Shown: positions 1-7,306 of the stretch, piece by piece
Numbering within the stretch: position 1 is the first letter of the stretch
Layout of the letters: every line of letters starts with the position of its first letter
DNA from: an uncultured Bacteroidia bacterium
GTDB lineage: Bacteria > Bacteroidota > Bacteroidia > Bacteroidales > UBA932
Reading direction: 5' to 3'
Assembly (NCBI GenBank): GCA_902773305.1
Contig: CACYEB010000005.1
Span: 1 to 8,160 of the forward strand
DNA length: 8,160 bases
The notes under the pieces: model-generated
The model's database searches: none
What the model was told of the DNA's origin: nothing
The model's input: only the letters and a program-made list of their open reading frames with translations
Translations under genes and position numbers: made by a program

Positions 1-416
1 AATGCGGCCTTCATCTGCTCCCTGACAGGATGATAGTCAAAGGCCCGGATTTGCCCCGGCCCCTGGTATTTCTCCCGAATCAACCTCAGATTCAGGATAT
101 TGAAAAAGGGATTTGTCACTATCGGATTGTGGCTGCGCGGACATCCGGGACCGCAGTCGCTTGTGCCGGCATTGGCCCAGCCGTCTTCCCACACCCGCAT
201 CGCCAATGCCATCACCGCCTCGGGGTTGGTAACGAACGCATCCTCGTCTATATTGATGGCGATATCGCACTCCCTATCGCGCAGCATAGCATAGAAATAG
301 CCGTCGGCCGTGCGGTCGGTGAGCCGCACCGTCTCCACCCCCTTGGGATAAAGAGCCTTGGAAAGCCTGTAAAGTTCAGGTGAAAACGACCTGCAGTATA
401 TCTTTATTTTGGGCAT
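1..416 (-). CDS. Glycosyltransferase-like protein of a surface polysaccharide locus (partial, 3' end off the left edge)
   Basis: The frame opens at ATG (416-414) and stays open for 138 codons to the window edge, so the C-terminus is missing. The start MPKIKIYCRSF is a beta-strand-like opening. Residues 51-62 read DIAINIDEDAFV, a hydrophobic strand ending in an acidic D57-E58-D59 cluster, as in the metal/nucleotide-sugar DxD site of GT-A fold glycosyltransferases. NPIVTNPFFN at 97-106 follows. From memory, similar proteins annotated only as hypothetical occur in Bacteroides capsule and LPS loci. No signal peptide or membrane segment is visible, which suggests a cytoplasmic enzyme. It is divergent from the flippase across a 30-bp spacer, which fits a polysaccharide gene cluster continuing to the left. 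That this is a real gene is fairly sure; the sugar-transfer role is inferred from the DED motif and the neighbour. Confidence 0.75.
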   Translation of the reverse strand, partial: MPKIKIYCRSFSPELYRLSKALYPKGVETVRLTDRTADGYFYAMLRDRECDIAINIDEDAFVTNPEAVMALAMRVWEDGWANAGTSDCGPGCPRSHNPIVTNPFFNILNLRLIREKYQGPGQIRAFDYHPVREQMKAA

Positions 417-439
417 ATAGGGCAAAGTTACTAAATTTG
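408..439 (+). promoter_or_regulatory. Bacteroidota-type promoter of the flippase-isomerase pair
   Basis: TTTG at 408-411 and TAAATTTG at 432-439 are separated by 20 bases. This matches the Bacteroidota housekeeping sigma consensus (TTTG, 19-21 bases, TAnnTTTG). The -7 element ends only 7 bases before the flippase ATG at 447, so the transcript would start at or within a few bases of the start codon. The -33 element lies inside the start of the divergent gene. Confidence 0.65.
423..430 (-). promoter_or_regulatory. Candidate -7 promoter element for the divergent left-edge gene
   Basis: Read on the minus strand, 430-423 is TAACTTTG, a full match to TAnnTTTG. It lies 6 bases before the ATG at 416, mirroring the plus-strand element one base away (432-439). 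I find no TTTG at the expected -33 distance, so this is weaker than the plus-strand promoter. Confidence 0.4.
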
Positions 440-446
440 CTTTGAT

Positions 447-1880
447 ATGAGCGAGTCTTCCCTTAAAACCAAAACGGCCAGTGGATTGTTCTGGGGCGGC
501 ATGAACAGCGGCCTCCAGCAGTTTATCGGCATAGTGGTCGGTCTGGTTCTGCTCAACCGCCTTTCTCCGGGCGACTACGGCATAGTCGGAATGCTTGCCA
601 TATTCACTGCAATTGCCACCACGATGCAGGAAGGAGGCTTCAAGGCCGCGCTGATAAACCGGGGCGAGATCCGCTCCGAAGACCATAACTCTGTCTTCTG
701 GTTCACAGTCACGGTGAGCGCCTGCCTCTATCTGATATTGTTTTTTCTAGCCGGGCCCATCTCCCGTTTCTACGATCAGCCGGAACTTGTAAAAGTGTCG
801 CGGGTGCTGTTCCTGTCGTTTTTCTTTGTCAGCTGTTCGATATCTTCAGACGCCTGGTTGCTGCGCAGGATGATGATACGCCGTCGCGCTACGATAGACA
901 TCTTGGGGGCACTGATCGCCGGTATTGTGGCGGTGATACTGGCTGTCAAGGGCTTCGGTTATTGGGCCCTGGTGGCGCATTCCGTGCTGCAGTCTTTCAC
1001 AACGTCGCTGCTCAAGGTGCTTTTCACAGAGTGGAAGCCGAATCTTAAGATCACCTTCAAGCCCGTGTGGGAAATGTTTCCTTTCGGTTTCAGGCTGGTG
1101 GCGGCGGCGTTCGTCACACAGATTCAGACCAACATCTTCTCGGTAATCCTGGGTCGCGCCTACACCAAGGCGGAGGTGGGCATATACTCCCAGGGCAGTA
1201 AATGGTCGGGTATGATAAACCACGTGTTCAGCGGTATGATTACCAGTGTCGGCCAGCCGGTGCTGGTGGTTGCAAAAGACGACGCCGGCCGGCGCAAGGC
1301 CATCTTCCGCAAGATCACCCGCTTTGCAGCTTTCACCTCCTTCCCCGCCCTGATGGGCCTGGGCCTCGTCGCACCGGAATTCATCAATCTGATCAATCCC
1401 GAATTTGCTCCTTCCGTACCGATCCTGCGCATATACTGCCTCTACTTTATAGCCACTGTCATACAGACTCTGTTCAACCAGGCGGCTATGGCGACGGGTC
1501 GCAGCGACCGCTATCTATACTTTACATTGATAAATGCCGCGCTGCAGATTACTGCAGCCCTGCTCTCTTACCGCTATGGACTGGTTGCCATGGCGGCCGC
1601 GGTAACAGCCGTAAACTATGCGGCAGTCATTATCTGGTTTGCTCTGCTTAAGAGGATCCTGAGACTGGAATTCATAGACCTTCTGATGGACACCGTGCCG
1701 TTTTTTGCAATGGCGGCGGTGCTGATTGCGGCGGCCCACTTTGCATTCGCCCCCGTACGTAGCGACATGCTGCGGATGTTGCTCAAGATAGTATGCGTTG
1801 CCGGTGCCTACATAGCAATCTCCTGGCGTACCCAAACCTGCCGGGATGTTATCACCTATATAAAGAAAAGAGAATTATAA
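447..1880 (+). CDS. Wzx-type oligosaccharide flippase (polysaccharide biosynthesis protein, COG2244)
   Basis: This 477-residue integral inner-membrane protein belongs to the MOP/MVF superfamily that flips undecaprenyl-linked oligosaccharides to the periplasmic face for O-antigen or capsule assembly. The N-terminus is characteristic: TASGLFWGGMNSGLQQ (10-25), then a hydrophobic stretch, then NRLSPGDYGIVGMLAIF (37-53), as in many Bacteroides flippases. About 12-14 hydrophobic segments are visible, including roughly 82-103, 117-135, 150-168, 214-236, 291-312, 326-348, 356-375, 378-402, 415-434 and 443-460. The length is normal for the family. ATG 447 is chosen because the conserved N-terminal motif begins 10 residues in, although this leaves almost no leader after the promoter. 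It ends in TAA one base before the isomerase ATG, so the two are almost certainly cotranscribed. The substrate glycan cannot be told from sequence. Confidence 0.92.
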   Translation: MSESSLKTKTASGLFWGGMNSGLQQFIGIVVGLVLLNRLSPGDYGIVGMLAIFTAIATTMQEGGFKAALINRGEIRSEDHNSVFWFTVTVSACLYLILFFLAGPISRFYDQPELVKVSRVLFLSFFFVSCSISSDAWLLRRMMIRRRATIDILGALIAGIVAVILAVKGFGYWALVAHSVLQSFTTSLLKVLFTEWKPNLKITFKPVWEMFPFGFRLVAAAFVTQIQTNIFSVILGRAYTKAEVGIYSQGSKWSGMINHVFSGMITSVGQPVLVVAKDDAGRRKAIFRKITRFAAFTSFPALMGLGLVAPEFINLINPEFAPSVPILRIYCLYFIATVIQTLFNQAAMATGRSDRYLYFTLINAALQITAALLSYRYGLVAMAAAVTAVNYAAVIIWFALLKRILRLEFIDLLMDTVPFFAMAAVLIAAAHFAFAPVRSDMLRMLLKIVCVAGAYIAISWRTQTCRDVITYIKKREL

Positions 1881-1881
1881 T

Positions 1882-2565
1882 ATGAAACGTTATTTTTTAG
1901 CATTTCTTCTGATTATGGCTTTCACATTGACTGGCTGCGGCCCCCGCAGCGGCAAAAAACAGGTTGACCGGGATACCGGAAGCGATACGTGCAACGTAGC
2001 TGCGGCCGTTGACACGGTCACCAAAGCTCCGGAGACTGTGCAGGAACTTCCTATTCCCGAAGAGCCGGTGCTGGAGATGGTTACCAGTATGGGTTCGATG
2101 AAGATCAAGCTTTACAAGGAGACACCCCTGCACCGTGACAATTTCGTACAGCTCGTACGCAAAGGTTATTACAACGGTCTTTTGTTCCACAGGGTCATAA
2201 AGGACTTTATGATTCAGGCAGGAGATCCCTTTACCCGTGATACCACCAAGGTGGACCTCTACGGCAGCGGCGGCCCCAACTACACGGTCCCCGCAGAAAT
2301 AGTTCCCGGGCTGACCCACAAGAAGGGGGCTGTTGCCGCGGCGCGCAAAGCGGACAGTGTAAATCCCGAGAGGGCATCCAGCGGTTCCCAGTTCTACATA
2401 GTTCAGAGCGAAGAGGGCTGCGCCCATCTTGACGGTGCTTACACTGTCTTTGGCGAAGTTATTGACGGACTGAATGTTGTGGACAATATTTCAAAGGTGG
2501 AGACTAACCCACGGGGGCTTCCCTACTACCCCATCAAGATCATTTCCGTAAAGGAAATCAAATGA
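1882..2565 (+). CDS. Cyclophilin-type peptidyl-prolyl cis-trans isomerase, lipoprotein
   Basis: The 227-residue protein catalyses cis-trans isomerisation of Xaa-Pro bonds during folding of exported proteins. Residues 1-19 form a lipoprotein signal peptide with lipobox LTGC (Cys19 lipidated). The residues after Cys19 (GPRSGKK) are basic rather than acidic, so they do not resemble the Bacteroidota surface-export signal, and a periplasm-facing anchor is likelier. Residues 20-62 are a variable linker; the cyclophilin domain runs from about 64 to 227. Active-site hallmarks are FHRVIKDFMIQAGDP (102-116; R104, F109, M110 and Q112 correspond to human CypA R55, F60, M61 and Q63), GSQFYI (168-173) and LDGAYTVFGEV (183-193). 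His182 occupies the CypA Trp121 position, as is common in bacteria, so weak cyclosporin binding is expected. The gene starts one base after the flippase stop; the preceding A/G-rich stretch could serve as a weak ribosome site. Confidence 0.93.
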   Translation: MKRYFLAFLLIMAFTLTGCGPRSGKKQVDRDTGSDTCNVAAAVDTVTKAPETVQELPIPEEPVLEMVTSMGSMKIKLYKETPLHRDNFVQLVRKGYYNGLLFHRVIKDFMIQAGDPFTRDTTKVDLYGSGGPNYTVPAEIVPGLTHKKGAVAAARKADSVNPERASSGSQFYIVQSEEGCAHLDGAYTVFGEVIDGLNVVDNISKVETNPRGLPYYPIKIISVKEIK

Positions 2566-2649
2566 TTTTTATGAAAAAACTTCTTTGGCACAGGCTTTGC
2601 ATTTATTAGTGACGAAGATGATTTTTTCATAGTATTTTTTGGTTAAACG

Positions 2650-2686
2650 AAAAAAGCGTCACCCGGAATTCGGATGACGCTTTTTT
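2650..2686. terminator. Bidirectional rho-independent terminator between convergent genes
   Basis: The arm at 2650-2661 (AAAAAAGCGTCA) pairs perfectly with 2675-2686 (TGACGCTTTTTT). The stem extends through one C-A mismatch (2662/2674) to CCG/CGG (2663-2665/2671-2673), with loop GAATT (2666-2670). The A-tract on one side and T-tract on the other give a run of six U in either direction. It therefore can stop the flippase-isomerase transcript on the plus strand and nifJ on the minus strand, lying 84 bases after the isomerase stop and 17 bases after the nifJ stop. Confidence 0.9.
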
Positions 2687-2703
2687 ATTCTGGGCGCTGG
2701 CCG

Positions 2704-5700
2704 CTACTCTTTTCCGGCCATACGCTTGTAAGATGCAAGACGTGCCTTTGCAAACTGCTCTGTCTTTCCAAACAGGTCAGCAGCCTCGTCGGGGAAGGTC
2801 TTGAGCAGCGATGCGTAGCGCACCTCGCCCTTAAGGAAGTCCTGGAATTTGCTCCAGTCGGGTTCCTTGCTGTCAAGGATGAACGGATTCTCTCCTTTTG
2901 CCTCCAGTTCGGGGTTGAAACGGTAGAGCTGCCAGTAACCGCACTCGACGGCTTTCTGCTCTTCGAGTTGTGAGTGACCCATACCTACCTTGAGACCGTG
3001 GTTGATACAAGGTGCATAGGCAATGATAAGGGACGGACCGTCGTAAGCCTCTGCCTCTTTGAGAGCCTTGAGCAGCTGTGCCTGGGATGCGCCCATAGCC
3101 ACCTGTGCAACGTAAACATAGCCATAGCTCATAGCCATCATGCCGAGGTCTTTCTTGCGGACTTTCTTGCCGCTGGTTGCAAATTTGGCCACAGCTCCCG
3201 CGGGAGTCGATTTGGACGACTGTCCGCCGGTGTTGGAGTAAACCTCCGTGTCGATTACCAGCACGTTGACATTATTGCCGCTAGCCAGCACGTGGTCCAG
3301 ACCGCCGTAGCCGATATCATAGCCCCAGCCGTCACCACCGATAATCCACTGGCTGCGTGCGGGGATAAACTTGACAAGCTTGCTTATCTTCTTGCAATGG
3401 GGGCAGTTGGTCTTGGGCAGAAGCGGGAGCAGTTTGTCGTAAATCTCATATGTAATCTTACGGTCGCCGCGGTTGTCGAGCCACTGGCGGAACAACTCCT
3501 TGATCTGCTCGGGACATTTGTCACAGTTCTGTGCCTGAGCCATCTGCTCCGCTATGTCGTCACGCACCTTCTCGCTGCCAAGACGCATACCCAGGCCGAA
3601 CTCTGCATTATCTTCAAAGAGAGAGTTGTCCCAAGCGGGGCCGTGGCCCTGGGCGTTGGTGCAATAAGGCGATGCGGGGAAAGATGCACCGTAGATAGAC
3701 GAACAGCCGGTGGCATTGGCCACTATCATACTCTCGCCAAACAGTTGGGTGATGGTCTTGATATACGGCGTTTCGCCACAACCCGCGCAGGCACCGCTGA
3801 ACTCGAACAACGGCTGTGCGAACTCAAGGTTCTTGACACTCTGCTCTTTGGGGAGGATATTGTCTTTGTATCCAATCTTGGAGTGCAGATAGTTGAAATT
3901 GGCCTGTTCTGCCATCTGACCCTCTGCAGAAACCATAGCCAGTGCTTTTGCACCCTTGAAACCGGGGCAAACATCGGCGCAGTTGCCGCAACCGGTACAG
4001 TCGGCGGGACTGATCTGCATAGTGAAGAGGTAGTCTTTGAGCTGAGCCTTGCCCTGGACCTTCTTGATGCCTTCGGGAGCCTTTTCCGCCTCCTCTGCAG
4101 TCATCAGGAACGGGCGGATGGCTGCGTGAGGGCAGACGTATGCGCACTGGTTGCACTGGATACAGTTCTCCGGATTCCACTCGGGGACATTCACGGCTAC
4201 GCCGCGCTTCTCATAAGCGGCTGTACCCGAAGGAATGGTACCGTCTATATACTCTTCCGAAGCGAACACGCTCACCGGCAGGGTGTTGCCCTCCTGAGCA
4301 TTGACCACGTCGGCCACGTTGCGGATCCACTCGGGTGCCATACGGCCGTAGCCTGCATTCACAAACCGGCCGGAAACCTTCTTCCACTCTTCGGGAATCT
4401 CCACCTTTGTGTATTCTCCGCCGCGGTCAACTGCAGCATAGTTCATTGCCACAATGTCGGCGCCCTTCTTGCCATAGGACTTGTCGATGGCCTTCTTCAT
4501 ATAAGCCACGGCATCCTCGTAAGGAATAATGCCCGTAATCTTGAAGAATGCCGACTGAAGGATGGTGTTTGTGCGACCGCCCAGACCTATCTCGGAAGCG
4601 ATCTTGGTGGCGTTGATGATATACAGGCTGACATTCTTGGAAGCGATTTCCTTCTTCACGAAATCAGGAATGCGATTGAGGGTTTCCTCTTCGTCCCACA
4701 TACTGTTCAGCAGGAACGTACCGCCCTTCTTAATTCCCTTGAGGACATCGTATTTGTTCAGGTAAGACGGTACGTGGCAAGCCACGAAATCAGGGGTGCT
4801 CACCAGATAGGGGGCACGGATTGGTTTGTCGCCGAAACGCAGGTGAGAGCAGGTGAATCCTCCGGATTTCTTGCTGTCGTAGTCGAAATACGCCTGTGCA
4901 TATTTATCGGTATGGTCACCGATAATCTTGATGGTGTTTTTGTTGGCACCCACAGTGCCGTCACTGCCCAGACCGAAGAAGCGGCACTCGTATGTGCCCT
5001 TCTTGGAGAGCGATATCTCGCCCTTGACGGGAAGCGACTTGTAGGTGACGTCATCTACGATGCCGATGGTGAAGTCGTTCTTGGGCTCCTTGAGGGCAAG
5101 GTTGTCGTACACTGCGATAATCTGGGCGGGAGTCGTATCCTTGCTCGAGAGACCGTAGCGGCCGTGGAAGATCTGGATGCCGCGCGTACCGTACAGGGCA
5201 TTGCGCACATCCAGCGCGAGGGGCTCGCCGTTGGCACCGCTCTCTTTGGTGCGGTCCAGCACTGCCAGGCGCTTCGCGCTCTTGGGAAGGGCGCGCTTGA
5301 AATATTTGAGGGAGAAGGGACGATAAAGGTGGACGCTGATGAGGCCCAGCTTGCGGCCTTCCTTCTCTGACAGGTAGTCTATGGTCTCCTTGATGGTGTC
5401 GCATACCGAGCCCATAGCAACGATGACATCCTCTGCCGCAGGGTCTCCATAATAGTCGAACGGCAGGTAGTGACGTCCGGTAATCTCGGCAATCTCGCCC
5501 ATATAGCGGGCCACTATGTCTGGAACGGCGTCATAATACTGGTTGGCAGCCTCGCGCGCCTGGAAGTAAACGTCGGCGTTCTGAGCAGTGCCGCGGGTAA
5601 CCGGTTTGACGGGGTTCAGGGCACGCTCGCGGAAGCGCTCCAGCGCCTTGTCGCTCACCAGCGGGAGCAGGTCTTCGCCCTCGAGTATCTCTATCTTCTG

Positions 5701-6240
5701 TATCTCGTGCGAAGTGCGGAAACCGTCAAAGAAATGGACGAACGGCAAGCTCGACTTTATGGCCGCAAGGTGTGCCACTGCGCCCAGATCCATGGCTTCC
5801 TGCGGATTGTTGGATGCCAGAAAATTGAATCCGGTGGCCCTGGCAGCCATAACATCCTGGTGGTCGCCGAAAATCGAGAGGGCGTGTGATGCCAGGGCAC
5901 GAGCCGATACGTGGAATACGCCGGGGAGCATTTCGCCCGCAATCTTGTACATATTCGGAATCATCAGCAGCAATCCCTGCGATGCAGTGAAAGTACTGGT
6001 AAGGGCGCCCGCCTGCAGAGAACCGTGCACCGCTCCTGCGGCTCCGGCCTCGCTCTGCATCTCGGTCACCACCACCGGATTGCCGAACATGTTTTTCTTA
6101 CCGTAGGCAGCCCACTCGTCAAAGAGCTCTGCCATTGTTGAAGACGGTGTGATAGGGTAAATTGCTGCATGTTCGCTGAACAGATATGCGGCGTGGGCCG
6201 CTGCGTAATTACCGTCACACGTGATGAATTTCTTTGCCAT
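2704..6240 (-). CDS. nifJ: Pyruvate:ferredoxin (flavodoxin) oxidoreductase, single-chain homodimeric type
   Basis: This 1178-residue cytoplasmic enzyme is full length for the family. It converts pyruvate and CoA to acetyl-CoA and CO2 and reduces ferredoxin, using thiamine diphosphate and three [4Fe-4S] clusters. By comparison with the Desulfovibrio africanus enzyme, T31 (YPITPSS) and R114 match the pyruvate-binding residues and E64 (MQSEAGAAGA) the catalytic glutamate. The ferredoxin-like insert carries C693-C696-C699-C703P and C748-C751-C754-C758P. The cluster next to thiamine is held by C818-C821, C846 and C1078. The thiamine/Mg site is GDGW (969-972) followed by YSNTGGQSS (1001-1009). Two extra CxxC pairs lie at 906-909 and 946-949. 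It starts at ATG 6240 with the usual N-terminus MAKKFITCDGN. Scarce TTA, CTA and TCA codons over about 800 codons suggest strong expression. It is probably monocistronic or loosely coupled to the upstream GT gene. Confidence 0.98.
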   Translation of the reverse strand: MAKKFITCDGNYAAAHAAYLFSEHAAIYPITPSSTMAELFDEWAAYGKKNMFGNPVVVTEMQSEAGAAGAVHGSLQAGALTSTFTASQGLLLMIPNMYKIAGEMLPGVFHVSARALASHALSIFGDHQDVMAARATGFNFLASNNPQEAMDLGAVAHLAAIKSSLPFVHFFDGFRTSHEIQKIEILEGEDLLPLVSDKALERFRERALNPVKPVTRGTAQNADVYFQAREAANQYYDAVPDIVARYMGEIAEITGRHYLPFDYYGDPAAEDVIVAMGSVCDTIKETIDYLSEKEGRKLGLISVHLYRPFSLKYFKRALPKSAKRLAVLDRTKESGANGEPLALDVRNALYGTRGIQIFHGRYGLSSKDTTPAQIIAVYDNLALKEPKNDFTIGIVDDVTYKSLPVKGEISLSKKGTYECRFFGLGSDGTVGANKNTIKIIGDHTDKYAQAYFDYDSKKSGGFTCSHLRFGDKPIRAPYLVSTPDFVACHVPSYLNKYDVLKGIKKGGTFLLNSMWDEEETLNRIPDFVKKEIASKNVSLYIINATKIASEIGLGGRTNTILQSAFFKITGIIPYEDAVAYMKKAIDKSYGKKGADIVAMNYAAVDRGGEYTKVEIPEEWKKVSGRFVNAGYGRMAPEWIRNVADVVNAQEGNTLPVSVFASEEYIDGTIPSGTAAYEKRGVAVNVPEWNPENCIQCNQCAYVCPHAAIRPFLMTAEEAEKAPEGIKKVQGKAQLKDYLFTMQISPADCTGCGNCADVCPGFKGAKALAMVSAEGQMAEQANFNYLHSKIGYKDNILPKEQSVKNLEFAQPLFEFSGACAGCGETPYIKTITQLFGESMIVANATGCSSIYGASFPASPYCTNAQGHGPAWDNSLFEDNAEFGLGMRLGSEKVRDDIAEQMAQAQNCDKCPEQIKELFRQWLDNRGDRKITYEIYDKLLPLLPKTNCPHCKKISKLVKFIPARSQWIIGGDGWGYDIGYGGLDHVLASGNNVNVLVIDTEVYSNTGGQSSKSTPAGAVAKFATSGKKVRKKDLGMMAMSYGYVYVAQVAMGASQAQLLKALKEAEAYDGPSLIIAYAPCINHGLKVGMGHSQLEEQKAVECGYWQLYRFNPELEAKGENPFILDSKEPDWSKFQDFLKGEVRYASLLKTFPDEAADLFGKTEQFAKARLASYKRMAGKE

Positions 6241-6294
6241 TTAGTATAATATATCGTTTATGTTAATAACTATAAATGATTTGTATATTGTCTG
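6241..6294 (-). promoter_or_regulatory. AT-rich nifJ upstream region with an imperfect palindrome
   Basis: This 54-base spacer has 10 G/C bases (19%), far below the genes on either side, and is the natural place for the nifJ promoter and leader. No TAnnTTTG element is visible, so the promoter may be non-consensus or nifJ may be partly read from the GT gene upstream. On the plus strand TTTATGTTA (6257-6265) and TAACTATAAA (6267-6276) form an inverted repeat with one extra T at 6271, centred about 26 bases before the start codon. It could be an operator or may just reflect AT richness. Confidence 0.4.
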
Positions 6295-7254
6295 TTACCA
6301 ATAACACCCGTTCTCTACCCTGCTGAACGAAGCCGGGCGTTCCGCTTCGCTGGGCCGGCACCAATATTCATTGACGGGAATATCGTATTTCTTGTCTTCC
6401 CACCGCTTGCCCATAATGCCGAAAAGCAGCTGTGTGGCGCCTCCCAGAAGAATCGCCTTGTGACCCGTCCTCTTTGCGTGGGCGGCAAGGTTGAAACCGT
6501 ATGCCCCGCAGCCGATAATGGCGATGTCATATTGCAGTTTGTCCATCTCGTCTTTCATATACTGCAACGCGCCGAACCAGTCCTCAAAATCCGACACACC
6601 GCCCAGTGACTGCACGGCCTTTATGGTCAGAAGGTTGAATTCCGGCATAAAGTCCGGATTGTTGAACAGCAGTCTCCGCTTGGCATACTGTTTTCTGATG
6701 GTATCCTCAAATGGATACACCACCAGGACATCTTTCCCTTTCAGTGCCTGGGTCCACTCTCCCGAAACATCCACGGCTGCATAATCCGGCTGCAGGTCGA
6801 AAAGACGGCACCGCCGGCAGCTCTTGGGAATATAATCCTTGATATATTGCTCTTTATAGAACCTGCTGCCCAGAATGTCGAGCTGTGCCGCATCTTGCAA
6901 GGTAAGCTCCGCATATCGGGACAGAGACTCTTCGTTAACCGGAAAAAATCCTGCATTGCACCGTATCGCCTTGACCCAGGCCGGTTCCCACCACCACTGG
7001 AAAACCTGCCAGGTGACAAACTTCCATACCGAATGGGGGCTGTACCTGACACCAAGGTAGTTTGCCACCGTATTGAGTTCCGTACACCCGAAGCGCGCTA
7101 TCATCGCCGGCCTGTCGCCTTCCAGACTCTCGCGAATCATCACCGCCGCCTCTCTCCGGCTGATGTCAAGCACCGGAGCGGAAGGCTTGTTGTGATGGAA
7201 AGGCAGCAACAGCCTGCGAACGGTTTTCAGTATTATTTGGAGAGGTCGGTTCAC
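6295..7254 (-). CDS. GT-D fold-like glycosyltransferase of polysaccharide biosynthesis
   Basis: I recognise this as a family common in Bacteroidota capsule/LPS loci and related to the GT-D (SP_1767-like) fold, though often labelled hypothetical. With the GTG start at 7254 it has 319 residues. MIARFGCTELN (51-61) resembles the RFGxxE nucleotide-sugar site of GT-D enzymes. Later come VVYPFEDTIRKQY (178-190), a Rossmann-like DIAIIGCGAYGFN (243-255), GGATQLLFGIMGKRW (271-285) and the C-terminus NEYWCRPSE...ENGCYW (295-319). No signal peptide or clear membrane span is seen, so it should act in the cytoplasm on a lipid-linked glycan. The frame is open further up to TTG 7305 (336 residues). I prefer GTG because it gives a basic N-terminus MNRPLQIILKTVRR close to the domain, and because a -7 element lies at 7314-7307, making TTG nearly overlap the promoter. 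Donor and acceptor are unknown. Confidence 0.85.
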   Translation of the reverse strand: MNRPLQIILKTVRRLLLPFHHNKPSAPVLDISRREAAVMIRESLEGDRPAMIARFGCTELNTVANYLGVRYSPHSVWKFVTWQVFQWWWEPAWVKAIRCNAGFFPVNEESLSRYAELTLQDAAQLDILGSRFYKEQYIKDYIPKSCRRCRLFDLQPDYAAVDVSGEWTQALKGKDVLVVYPFEDTIRKQYAKRRLLFNNPDFMPEFNLLTIKAVQSLGGVSDFEDWFGALQYMKDEMDKLQYDIAIIGCGAYGFNLAAHAKRTGHKAILLGGATQLLFGIMGKRWEDKKYDIPVNEYWCRPSEAERPASFSRVENGCYW

Positions 7255-7306
7255 GACGCAAAATTCAGTAAAAAAACATCGGGCCCTTATATCCCAATTT
7301 CGCAAG

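Noticed and set aside
30..383. A 117-codon plus-strand open frame at the left edge.
   Set aside because: The opposite strand has a protein-like frame with an ATG, a -7 element and a DED motif; the plus frame is His/Pro-rich without recognisable features.
846..1223. A 125-codon minus-strand open frame inside the flippase gene.
   Set aside because: The flippase frame is clearly real, and this one is His/Arg-rich and out of register with any domain.
2570..2631. Inverted repeat TATGAAAAAA (2570-2579) / TTTTTTCATA (2622-2631), and a 12-codon frame MKKLLWHRLCIY starting at 2571.
   Set aside because: The repeat is low-complexity A/T with a 42-base gap and no further pairing. The peptide frame is too short and lacks a leader; a strong terminator follows at 2650-2686.
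2974..5370. A 798-codon open frame on the plus strand opposite nifJ.
   Set aside because: It is in exact codon register with nifJ and exists because nifJ avoids TTA, CTA and TCA. No domain, promoter or leader supports it, while nifJ has all expected active-site and cluster residues.
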